A stretch of DNA of 64,000 nt. Origin: Amphibacillus indicireducens. Its GTDB lineage: Bacteria > Bacillota > Bacilli > Bacillales > Amphibacillaceae. Shown here piece after piece: positions 9,509 to 16,874 of this stretch. The stretch lies in the NCBI RefSeq assembly GCF_039539605.1, contig NZ_BAABDL010000014.1, positions 1 through 64,000 on the forward strand, read 5' to 3'. A program made the translations under genes and the position numbers. Position 1 is the first letter of the stretch; each line of letters starts with the position of its first letter. The notes under the pieces are model-generated. The model saw nothing but the letters and a program-made list of their open reading frames with translations, did not search any database and was not told the DNA's origin.

Positions 9509-9556
9509 AAAAAAAAGACTTTCAATAATTCATCAAATGCGATGACTATTGAAAGT
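9509..9556 (-). terminator. Terminator of the AraC-type regulator gene
   Basis: Read on the minus strand, ACTTTCAATA and TATTGAAAGT form a ten-pair stem followed by a run of T (9509-9516). It separates the regulator gene from ganS. Confidence 0.8.
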
Positions 9557-9584
9557 GATCATAGGTTTAGTTTATTTACTTCAT

Positions 9585-10430
9585 TTATTTATCATGTAAT
9601 TCTCGATATTGCTTTGGCGTCATTTTTTCATGATTTTTAAATGTTGAGACAAAATGACTGGCTGAATTAAATCCAACCATTTTAGCAACTTCATTTAAGG
9701 TCATTTCTTTTTCTGTTAGCAACAAACGTTTTGCTTCCCGAAGTCTTAATTTAACTAAAAATGCGTACGGACTTAGTTGAAAAGTTTCATGAAACAACGT
9801 ATTTAAATGCTGTGAACTCATCTTCGCTTGTTCCGAAATTTCTAACAGACCAATATTCTCAGGATAAACTTGCTCGAGCCACTCTACAATTGGCTTGATC
9901 TTATCGTAAGAATGAATTCTTGTAATCTGCTCATCGATTGTAATATATTTCTTTAAACCGATCATAAAATGATATATTTTCGCTGATAGGTCTAAATTAA
10001 GTATTGCTAGGTCCGCTTGCTGCGTTGAGATAAATGTTAAAATATCTTGAATCATCCGATAGAGTACCCCCGCTATATTCTCGTGGTAAATAAAAGAATG
10101 ATTCATCTCTAAAGCTTCAATAATATTTTCAATTGCGGAACCACTAAAAGTCAAATAGATTGTTGACCAATCACTCGTCGTTTGATAATTCGGTTGATAC
10201 TTATGCGGTGTATATGGAGCAAGTAGAACTCCACAGCCTTTTTTCAAAATAAATTCTTGATTATTAATTTCAACTAGTCCCTCACCATTAACAGTTTGAA
10301 GCCAATGATAATAAGGAAATCCTTCAGGACGATCAAAGTCTAACTCAAATGGATTATAGCCAATGCTGTCAATATATAGAGGTAATCTTTTTTCTAAAGG
10401 TGAAAATGTGTAGCGAATTTTCTCAATCAT
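9585..10430 (-). CDS. AraC-family transcription regulator of the galactan locus
   Basis: Sugar-responsive DNA-binding protein, 281 residues. The N-terminal half (about 1-160) is an AraC-type cupin-like ligand domain (GEGLVEINNQEFILKKGCGV, then LAPYTPHKYQP). The C-terminal half carries two helix-turn-helix units: LLEISEQAKMSSQHLNTLFH and MTLNEVAKMVGFNSASHFVS, ending in the family signature FKNHEKMTPKQYRE. It is transcribed in the same direction as ganS, 215 bases away with a terminator between. Bacillus subtilis uses a LacI-type repressor (GanR) for this locus, so the regulator has been exchanged here. Control of gan is inferred from position. Confidence 0.87.
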   Translation of the reverse strand: MIEKIRYTFSPLEKRLPLYIDSIGYNPFELDFDRPEGFPYYHWLQTVNGEGLVEINNQEFILKKGCGVLLAPYTPHKYQPNYQTTSDWSTIYLTFSGSAIENIIEALEMNHSFIYHENIAGVLYRMIQDILTFISTQQADLAILNLDLSAKIYHFMIGLKKYITIDEQITRIHSYDKIKPIVEWLEQVYPENIGLLEISEQAKMSSQHLNTLFHETFQLSPYAFLVKLRLREAKRLLLTEKEMTLNEVAKMVGFNSASHFVSTFKNHEKMTPKQYRELHDK

Positions 10431-10624
10431 TTAAACCCCCACCTTTTATTAATCGCATATCTAAATTATACCCTTTTTTTTCGTCAGATCAAAGGCAGTG
10501 TCGAATCTGAGTTAGATTTTTGTCGAATAATTAATAATTTTTGTTGGATAGCTAGTATTATGCAATTAATTGTTTTACAATAGGTAGTGGACAATAGTTA
10601 ACCAATCAAAGGAGCGATTTTTTC

Positions 10625-11581
10625 GTGGCTACTCATGATTTTAGTAAAGAGATGAAAGTATTTAGTTTAAGCTCGAACAAAAGCCTAGCTAAAGACATTG
10701 CCAAACATTTAGGTGTTGGCCTTGGAGAATTATCAATTAAAACATTTAGTGATGGTGAAATTCAAATTAACGTTGAGGAAAGTGTTCGTGGATTCGATAT
10801 TTATATCGTTCAATCAACAAATGATCCAGCTGATCAGCATATTATGGAGTTACTCATTCTCCTTGATGCATTTAGACGTGCATCAGCGAAAACGATCAAT
10901 GTTGTGATTCCTTACTATGGCTATGCACGACAAGATCGTAAAACCAAATCACGTGAGCCGATCACAGCAAAATTAATTTCAGATATTATTGAAAAAGCTG
11001 GGGCTGATCGTGTGATTTGCATGGACTTACATGCTGCACAAGTTCAAGGATTTTTCCATATTCCTGTCGATCATTTAAGTGGTCTGCCAATTCTCGCACC
11101 TTATTTTATCGAAAAAAACTTAGAAGATGTCGTTGTCGTGGCACCCGATCATGGAAGTGTAAAACGAGCAAGACAATTTGCTGATATTTTGCATGCACCG
11201 ATTGCGATTTTAGACCGACGTGGTCCGAGAGAGTTGGATCATCCACTCGTCTCTGTCGTTGGTGATATTAAAGACAAGACAGTGATTTTACTTGATGATA
11301 TTATTGATACTGGTCGTCGCGTATCAACTGGGGCAAAAGCTTTGCATATCAATGGAGCGAAAGAAATTTACGCTGCTTGTACCCACCCTGTTCTGTCTGG
11401 GATTGCAACACAATATATTGATGAATCACCGATTAAAGAGATGGTTCTTACCGATACAATTGCAATTTCACAAGATAACCTTTCCGATAAGATGACTGTT
11501 TTAAGTACGGCAGCACTATTTGCAGATGCAATTAAGCGTGTCCACTTAGAAAAACCAGTCAGCTCGCTATTTAATTATTAA
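10625..11581 (+). CDS. prs: Ribose-phosphate pyrophosphokinase with altered PRPP loop
   Basis: Makes PRPP from ribose 5-phosphate and ATP. The 318 residues align end to end with Bacillus Prs, with intact ATP-site and flexible-loop regions (YYGYARQDRKTKSREPITAK, APDHGSVKRAR) and the THPVLSG motif. The ribose-phosphate loop is unusual: the family has DDIIDTAGTI, this protein has DDIIDTGRRV. The gene is monocistronic with a GTG start and AAAGGAG upstream, and is not next to glmU (gcaD) as the main bacillar prs is. It may be a second, specialised Prs. Catalysis is not certain because the replaced residues normally hold the 5-phosphate of ribose. Confidence 0.88.
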   Translation: MATHDFSKEMKVFSLSSNKSLAKDIAKHLGVGLGELSIKTFSDGEIQINVEESVRGFDIYIVQSTNDPADQHIMELLILLDAFRRASAKTINVVIPYYGYARQDRKTKSREPITAKLISDIIEKAGADRVICMDLHAAQVQGFFHIPVDHLSGLPILAPYFIEKNLEDVVVVAPDHGSVKRARQFADILHAPIAILDRRGPRELDHPLVSVVGDIKDKTVILLDDIIDTGRRVSTGAKALHINGAKEIYAACTHPVLSGIATQYIDESPIKEMVLTDTIAISQDNLSDKMTVLSTAALFADAIKRVHLEKPVSSLFNY

Positions 11582-11587
11582 TATTTG

Positions 11588-11625
11588 AAACACCTTACTT
11601 GAGTGATCTCAGTAAGGTGTTTTTT
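11588..11625 (+). terminator. Terminator of prs
   Basis: AAACACCTTACT and AGTAAGGTGTTT form a 12-pair stem with an 11-base loop and a T run, starting seven bases after the prs stop. Confidence 0.88.
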
Positions 11626-11777
11626 AGTTGGTATATTTGGTTTGCGCTCGATATCCTGCATTTGCGCTCGTTCGAGCACAAACGGAGCAATTCCCAACCA
11701 AAATCTGCTCCGAATCCAAACAAAAAAGTCCAGCGCAGTTTATATGCTTTGGACTTAAATTATAATCGTTATTTAGC

Positions 11778-12635
11778 TTAGACTACTTGAAAACTATTCC
11801 ATGTTTCAAAGGCTTCACCCGGCTCGACAATAATTAATTCATCTTGCCGTGCCATCTCACCTGGCTTTGCAGTCCATGGTTCAATACAGACAAAATCTTT
11901 ATCTGCTTCAGACCACAAAACAGTATAGCGAAAATCTTTTGCCAGCTTCATTTGAACATCGATATCATCAATCTTTGCATCAATGTCTGTTCGTTTATTT
12001 TCTAAAATAACAGATTCTCTTAATTTCGTTAAATCAATTTTACCAGAGAATTCTTTTTCTTGGCCGTCATTTTCATCAAAATACACTTGTGCACCTGTAT
12101 CGATCGAAATGACTTTTGATTCTGCTTTAAAATACGGATGGAGTCCTGGATATATCGGCATTGAATGTTTACCGATATTTCGATAAGTTTGGTAAATGAT
12201 CAGTTGATCATCTTTAAGTGTATATGTGAAAATTACTTCAAAATCGAATGGATACACTTCTTTAGTACCAATACTGCTCTCGAATAAAATAGAAATAAAT
12301 GCTTTATCTTCATCAGCATGAGTCTCAATGACTTCCCAAGGATGAATGCGGGCTAGCCCATGGTTCGGCATTTTATATTCTTTGTTGTTCCACTGATACG
12401 CACCATCAGGTAGTTGACCAGAAATCGGAAACAAAATTGGAATTCCGCCACGAATATTTTGCTTACGGTCATAGAATGTCTCTTCATTTAAATAAAGTTT
12501 TTCTTTACCATTTGTACCGTAACCAATGATAATACCGCCACGTTCAGGACATACTGTAATCCATGATGTACCTTGCTCATTTTTGAGTTGATACACCTGA
12601 AACATTTGTTTTTCAAAACTTTCAATTTTATACAT
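11778..12635 (-). CDS. Aldose 1-epimerase family protein
   Basis: Galactose-mutarotase-like beta-sandwich protein of 285 residues, predicted to interconvert anomers of an aldose or aldose phosphate in the cytoplasm. Family landmarks are GGIPILFPISGQLPDG near residue 63, NHGLARIHPWEV with the candidate catalytic histidine, YPGLHPYFKA near residue 167 and a late FVCIEPWTA. The GGIP/HGLAR pattern is closer to the hexose-phosphate epimerase (YeaD-like) and LacX-like branches than to classic GalM, so the substrate is open. The start is ATG with AAGGGG upstream. It has no operon partner; it could serve the galactose released by the gan genes. Confidence 0.8.
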   Translation of the reverse strand: MYKIESFEKQMFQVYQLKNEQGTSWITVCPERGGIIIGYGTNGKEKLYLNEETFYDRKQNIRGGIPILFPISGQLPDGAYQWNNKEYKMPNHGLARIHPWEVIETHADEDKAFISILFESSIGTKEVYPFDFEVIFTYTLKDDQLIIYQTYRNIGKHSMPIYPGLHPYFKAESKVISIDTGAQVYFDENDGQEKEFSGKIDLTKLRESVILENKRTDIDAKIDDIDVQMKLAKDFRYTVLWSEADKDFVCIEPWTAKPGEMARQDELIIVEPGEAFETWNSFQVV

Positions 12636-12847
12636 AAGTTAGATATCCCCTTAATATTATGATCTATCTCTATCTATCTAATCAAATGTAGTCTAGTAAA
12701 AACTTAGCTAAATATAAGCACAATAGTTTTATTATACTAGATAACTTAATAGATTAATATCTTTTTTCGAAGTTTTTTTACAAAAAATTTACGAGAAATT
12801 AAAAAAGACACTCATTTCAGCATCTTTTTTAATACATATGATTTTAA

Positions 12848-13597
12848 TTACAACCAATTTGCCTGTGACAGACGATTAATGAAGTTCATCGGAAGGCGAA
12901 ACAGTTCATCATTAATCTCGATCGTTTCTGCCTCTTCTTCAGCTTGATGATTTGACTTAATCAAATTCACTTCTGTATGTAGAGCCTCCATCTTTTTATC
13001 GAGTTGATGTGCAACTTCTGCCGTTGCAGCAAGATCTTGTTTAATATGATCAGGAATCTCTTTGTTATATTTATAATAAATTTTATGCTCTAACGACGCC
13101 CAAAAATCCATCGCAATTGTGCGGATTTGTATTTCTACAAAAACGTGTTCCTCACGGTCAGACATAAAAACAGGAACCTTGACAATTAAATGTAAGCTCC
13201 GATAGCCGTTCCCCTTCGGTTCATTAATATAATTTTTTTCTTCAATAATATCAACATCACCGTGCTCTTCTAACATCTTGTGTAACACATGAATGTCTGA
13301 CTCAAACGAACAAGTAATCCTTAGTCCAGCAATATCACGGATATTTTCCCGAATCGAATCGATCGTTAGTGGACAACCTTTTTTCTGCACCTTGCGCATA
13401 ATACTCTCTGGCGTTTTTACCCGAGATGCAACATGCTCAATCGGATTATATTCATGGATATGTTTAAATTCATTTTTTAACAATTCTATTTTTGTTTTTA
13501 ATTGTTCAAGAGCAAATTTATACCCCATCAAAAATCGGAGTAGTTCCTTTTTTTTATCTTTAAAATTGTCAGGATTAATTTGAATCTCTTCTTTCAT
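12848..13597 (-). CDS. Small alarmone synthetase (RelA/SpoT synthetase domain only)
   Basis: Predicted to make (p)ppGpp by transferring pyrophosphate from ATP to GTP or GDP. The 249 residues hold just the synthetase domain, with the G-loop region ESIMRKVQKKGCP, RDIAGLRITCSF, the acceptor region NGYRSLHLIVKVPVF and VEIQIRTIAMDFWASLEHK. No hydrolase, TGS or ACT domain is present. Bacillus SAS proteins (YjbM, YwaC) are about 210 residues; this one has a longer N-terminus and an acidic tail. NEPKGNGYRSLHLIV looks nearer to YwaC/RelP, but I do not assign a symbol. A GTG at 13612 is possible, but the ATG at 13597 has GGGG upstream. Activity is probably set by expression level, as there is no sensing domain. 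Confidence 0.85.
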   Translation of the reverse strand: MKEEIQINPDNFKDKKKELLRFLMGYKFALEQLKTKIELLKNEFKHIHEYNPIEHVASRVKTPESIMRKVQKKGCPLTIDSIRENIRDIAGLRITCSFESDIHVLHKMLEEHGDVDIIEEKNYINEPKGNGYRSLHLIVKVPVFMSDREEHVFVEIQIRTIAMDFWASLEHKIYYKYNKEIPDHIKQDLAATAEVAHQLDKKMEALHTEVNLIKSNHQAEEEAETIEINDELFRLPMNFINRLSQANWL

Positions 13598-13773
13598 AAA
13601 AGACAACCCCACTTTAAACTTATTTCCTTCTCTTTTATCTTAACATAGGCAGACTTAATAAAGCTAAAGAAATGAATGAAATCAATCGACAAAAATGTTT
13701 GTATTTAATCGGTAAAACCTTGCAATTTTAGAATGTTCTCTTCATAATTAAATTGGAAAGCGAGGTTATCATT

Positions 13774-14424
13774 ATGAATAAAGTCAGTCAATTTAGTTTA
13801 GGTGAAGAGATCGCTAATGCGATTACCCATGGCGTTGGGATGGTCTTAAGTATTGTCGGTTTAGTTTTTTTAATTATCTTTTCAGCTCTTTACGGATCCG
13901 CATGGCATGTCGTGAGTTTTACTATATTTGGTGTGACAATGGTTTTCTTATATACCTCTTCAACATTACTGCATAGTTTGCCTAGAGGTAGGGCAAAGGA
14001 TGTGTTTGAAATTTTAGATCATTCTTCGATCTACTTTTTTATTGCTGGTACTTACACTCCCTTTTTATTAGTCGCCGTTCGGGGGACATTAGGTTGGACT
14101 TTATTCGGTATCGTATGGGGTGTAGCAATTGCAGGAACCATATTTAAAGTGTTTTTTGTCAAACGTTTTGTGCTTGTATCGACAGTATTATATGTAGCTA
14201 TGGGTTGGCTTATCGTCTTTACCTGGCCGACATTAACCGAGCAATTAGCAAGAAACGGCATCATCTTATTAATCATTGGTGGTTTATTTTATACATTAGG
14301 AGCAATCTTCTATGTCTGGCGCTTTTTTAAATACCACCATATGGTCTGGCATCTTTTTGTTTTAACAGGAACGATCCTCCATTATTTTACGGTTTTAATT
14401 TATCTTTTGCCGATCGAAGTTTAA
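13774..14424 (+). CDS. Hemolysin III / TrhA family membrane protein
   Basis: Seven-helix membrane protein of the PAQR-like superfamily, 216 residues. The family signature is present: EEIANAITHGVGM at the N-terminus, YTSSTLLHSLPRG, FEILDHSSIYFFIAGTYTPF and, near the end, MVWHLFVLTGTILHYF. The conserved histidines and aspartate that form the putative metal site are intact. Despite the name, the bacillar homologue is linked to membrane lipid homeostasis rather than to cell lysis. The upstream TTG at 13753 gives a longer frame, but GCGAGG lies before the ATG at 13774. It is a single gene ending in a shared bidirectional terminator. Confidence 0.87.
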   Translation: MNKVSQFSLGEEIANAITHGVGMVLSIVGLVFLIIFSALYGSAWHVVSFTIFGVTMVFLYTSSTLLHSLPRGRAKDVFEILDHSSIYFFIAGTYTPFLLVAVRGTLGWTLFGIVWGVAIAGTIFKVFFVKRFVLVSTVLYVAMGWLIVFTWPTLTEQLARNGIILLIIGGLFYTLGAIFYVWRFFKYHHMVWHLFVLTGTILHYFTVLIYLLPIEV

Positions 14425-14440
14425 TCAATTAGCAATTAAA

Positions 14441-14478
14441 AAACGAGTGGTCGCTGTCTTGCTCGCGATCACTCGTTT
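14441..14478. terminator. Bidirectional terminator
   Basis: AAACGAGTG and CACTCGTTT, with partial extension GTCGC/GCGAT, form a stem between the convergent stops at 14424 and 14486. A and T runs flank both sides, so it can end both transcripts. Confidence 0.8.
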
Positions 14479-14485
14479 AATCGAT

Positions 14486-15409
14486 TTACGAATCAATCAT
14501 TCCTCTTACTTTTGCTATTTCTTCATCACTGACGACATAATAATAGATCCCATCAATTGTCGTTCCTGTGCCTTGAACTTGATAATTAACGACGTTACGT
14601 CTCGTATTACGGTAATGGGATAGTAGTGAAACCATATCATTAAACTCCATATTCGTCCCCATGTTCTGACCGAGAATATTCGTTAATTCTACAATCCTTG
14701 TCGCATTCGCAATTGTTGCTCCCTCATTAATAATCGCTTCAATTACTTTGCGTTGCCGATCTGTTCGGCCAAAATCACCTTTTGGATCTTGTTTACGCAT
14801 GCGAACATAGCTTAGTGTCATGTCCCCGTTTAGTTCGACAGGGCCAACCGGAAAATGATAGCCACCTTGACTAAAGTCCAATTCATTATTAACAGTAACC
14901 GTGCCAAGCTCATCAACGAGTTCAGCTAAACCGCTCATGTTAATCCGAACAAAGTAATCAAAGTCAACACCTAAAAAGCTCTCGACTGTTTGAATGGCCA
15001 TATCTGGACCACCATAAGCATAGGCGTGGTTGATTTTTTCAACTGTCCCTCGTCCAACGATAGGCGCGCGTGTGTCTCTTGGAATACTAATCATTTGCAT
15101 CTCATCTTCACCAGGTTTTAATGTCAAGACAATCACTGCATCAGATCTACCACTGTCAGATGATGTCGAATCGATTCCAAGTAGTAAAATATTTAAATTT
15201 TCACGTTCTTTAATCTTTTTCTCTGTAATATTTGGATCAATTGATGTAACCGACTCATACATATTGCCATCAATATTTTGTTTAACGCTATTCAATATAT
15301 ATGCGGCATAAATTCCAATTGAAAGAATGATTACACCAACCACAATTAAAGGTGTTAATATCCACCAATTGCGTTTCTTTTTCTGCTTTACTCTTCGTTG
15401 TTGTTCCAT
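14486..15409 (-). CDS. LytR-CpsA-Psr (LCP) family cell-wall polymer ligase
   Basis: Attaches lipid-linked wall polymers such as teichoic acid to peptidoglycan on the outer face of the membrane. The 307 residues start with a lysine/arginine-rich cytoplasmic stretch, then one membrane helix (about residues 16-40), then the LCP domain with NILLLGIDS, SDAVIVLTL, ISIPRDTRAP, EKINHAYAYGGP and SYVRMRKQDPKGDFGRTDRQ; the conserved arginines and aspartates that bind the polyprenyl phosphate are there. AGGA lies eight bases before the second ATG (15409), which is preferred to the one at 15415. Single gene; the next gene upstream is separated by a dispersed repeat. Confidence 0.9.
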   Translation of the reverse strand: MEQQRRVKQKKKRNWWILTPLIVVGVIILSIGIYAAYILNSVKQNIDGNMYESVTSIDPNITEKKIKERENLNILLLGIDSTSSDSGRSDAVIVLTLKPGEDEMQMISIPRDTRAPIVGRGTVEKINHAYAYGGPDMAIQTVESFLGVDFDYFVRINMSGLAELVDELGTVTVNNELDFSQGGYHFPVGPVELNGDMTLSYVRMRKQDPKGDFGRTDRQRKVIEAIINEGATIANATRIVELTNILGQNMGTNMEFNDMVSLLSHYRNTRRNVVNYQVQGTGTTIDGIYYYVVSDEEIAKVRGMIDS

Positions 15410-15428
15410 AACCATCGTCCTATCTATT

Positions 15429-15545
15429 TATGATAAAGTGAAACTTCAATCAGTGCGGGTTTCACTGATTGATTAGTACCACAAGGGTATGACCTAAAGG
15501 CCCTTGAACCAATCGGAAAGCTACTGCGATAAAACCTACTCTCAC
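15429..15545 (+). repeat. Dispersed structured repeat, copy A
   Basis: GATAAAGTGAAACTTCAATCA is followed by a hairpin (AATCAGT/ACTGATT), then TTAGTACC, a second hairpin CAAGGG/CCCTTG enclosing TATGACCTAAAGG, and TTGAACCAATCGG. Parts recur at 22245-22295 (TTAGTACC...ATGACCTAAAGG...CTTGAACC) and, inverted, at 49123-49171 (GATAAAGTGAAACTTCAATCA and GAACCAATCGGG). The repeated modules and hairpins suggest a mobile or RNA-encoding intergenic element. Confidence 0.65.
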
Positions 15546-15605
15546 TAGTATAGCAAAAACTACAGATTGAACAAGTTTTTTACAGATTTTTCGTTAAAAT
15601 AGTCA

Positions 15606-16874
15606 CTAATTCTCACGTAATACTCGTCGATTATTACGTACCTGTTCAATCACTTGATTGTGTGTTTGTTGGAAAAAAGTCTCATTCAGTTGATAGCCTT
15701 GATTGACTCGGTAGACATTATTTTCCCATAACACTTCAGCCGTTTTGTCTAGCATTGACGGTTTTCCTATTGACGGTTCTTCTAACAAGGATAAGTAAAA
15801 TTGATTTAAATCTGTTTGATCAAGTAATGGATGTTGTTGAACCGTAGAAAGCCCATGATATAAGTCATTTGCTAATGCCTTTACTAAGGACCAGACGACA
15901 TTTTTATTCGTCGCATTTTCTGGTATCATCGCAATTAAGCTTGTATTTTTAGCAATTCCGTTCATTTCAAATGGAGGCTTTGTGATCCGCCATTTTCCAG
16001 CTTGTTCTGGTAACCAATTATAGAGCGTATCAACCATATAGCTAGGCGCTTGAAACATAACTAATCGATCAGCCTTTAAGTTATTATAACCAGATTCCTG
16101 CCAAACTGATTGATAAATATCTAATTCCATTGCATCGATTATCGTTAAACCTTCCAATAAATTAGCAAAAGGTTCTTCTTGATAAATATATTGATAATTT
16201 TGATCGAATGGGTAACTAGAATTTAATCCCCATTCAAGCATGACTTGTAGTGATTCATAAGCATAAAGACCGTCATCACCCAATCGAGTCACAATTTCTA
16301 ACCAATTATCAAGATCAGCTAGATAGTCACCTAATTTCTCTGGATCAGTGGGGAAACCATATTCCGCTAAGATGTCAGCTCGATACAGCGTTACATACGG
16401 ATGAGTATGAATTGGAAAACCATACATTTCATCTTGATCATTTAAATAGTTGTCAAGCAATGCATTCGGTCTTGATCTGAAAAATTGATGATCATAATAC
16501 GGTTGTTGATTTAAGGTTTCAAATTTATCAAGTCCAGAAAAAGCCCCAATATCTTGAGCAGAAACAATCATCAAATCCGGTTCGGTATTCGTAAGTAATG
16601 CCTCATAGTATGTATCGACTAAATTGAGCCGATCGACCACTGTCACTTCAAACTCAATATCATCATGTTGATAACTAAAATATTTCAGTGTGTTTGTAAC
16701 AATGTCCTCAGGTGTCCAAATCTCAATCTTTTTTATTTTTGACGAGTCAGCTCGTTCCGATTTTGTCTCAGGCTGATTGATAAAGTAACTTTGATATTCT
16801 GTTTCTTTCGGAAGGTTGCAAGCAGATATTAAAAGTAACGTTAGTATAATAATGCCTAGTCTAGTAGTTTTCAT
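15606..16874 (-). CDS. Extracellular solute-binding lipoprotein coupled to a diguanylate cyclase
   Basis: Family 1-type solute-binding protein of 422 residues with lipobox LISAC (lipidated Cys19). Landmarks are KIEIWTPEDIVTNTL, TEPDLMIVSAQDIGAF, DEMYGFPIHTHPYVTLYRAD and ADRLVMFQAPSYM. No permease or ATPase gene accompanies it. Its ATG overlaps the TGA of the membrane diguanylate cyclase gene by four bases, with GAGGTGATC as ribosome binding site inside that gene. This arrangement suggests a sensory rather than transport role: the ligand-bound lipoprotein may signal to the periplasmic-side domain of the cyclase. That is inference from gene order. Confidence 0.82.
   Translation of the reverse strand: MKTTRLGIIILTLLLISACNLPKETEYQSYFINQPETKSERADSSKIKKIEIWTPEDIVTNTLKYFSYQHDDIEFEVTVVDRLNLVDTYYEALLTNTEPDLMIVSAQDIGAFSGLDKFETLNQQPYYDHQFFRSRPNALLDNYLNDQDEMYGFPIHTHPYVTLYRADILAEYGFPTDPEKLGDYLADLDNWLEIVTRLGDDGLYAYESLQVMLEWGLNSSYPFDQNYQYIYQEEPFANLLEGLTIIDAMELDIYQSVWQESGYNNLKADRLVMFQAPSYMVDTLYNWLPEQAGKWRITKPPFEMNGIAKNTSLIAMIPENATNKNVVWSLVKALANDLYHGLSTVQQHPLLDQTDLNQFYLSLLEEPSIGKPSMLDKTAEVLWENNVYRVNQGYQLNETFFQQTHNQVIEQVRNNRRVLREN

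Noticed and set aside
11599..11781. 60-codon open frame after prs
   Set aside because: It starts inside the prs terminator and has no ribosome binding site. The region contains inverted TTTGCGCTCG-type repeats instead.
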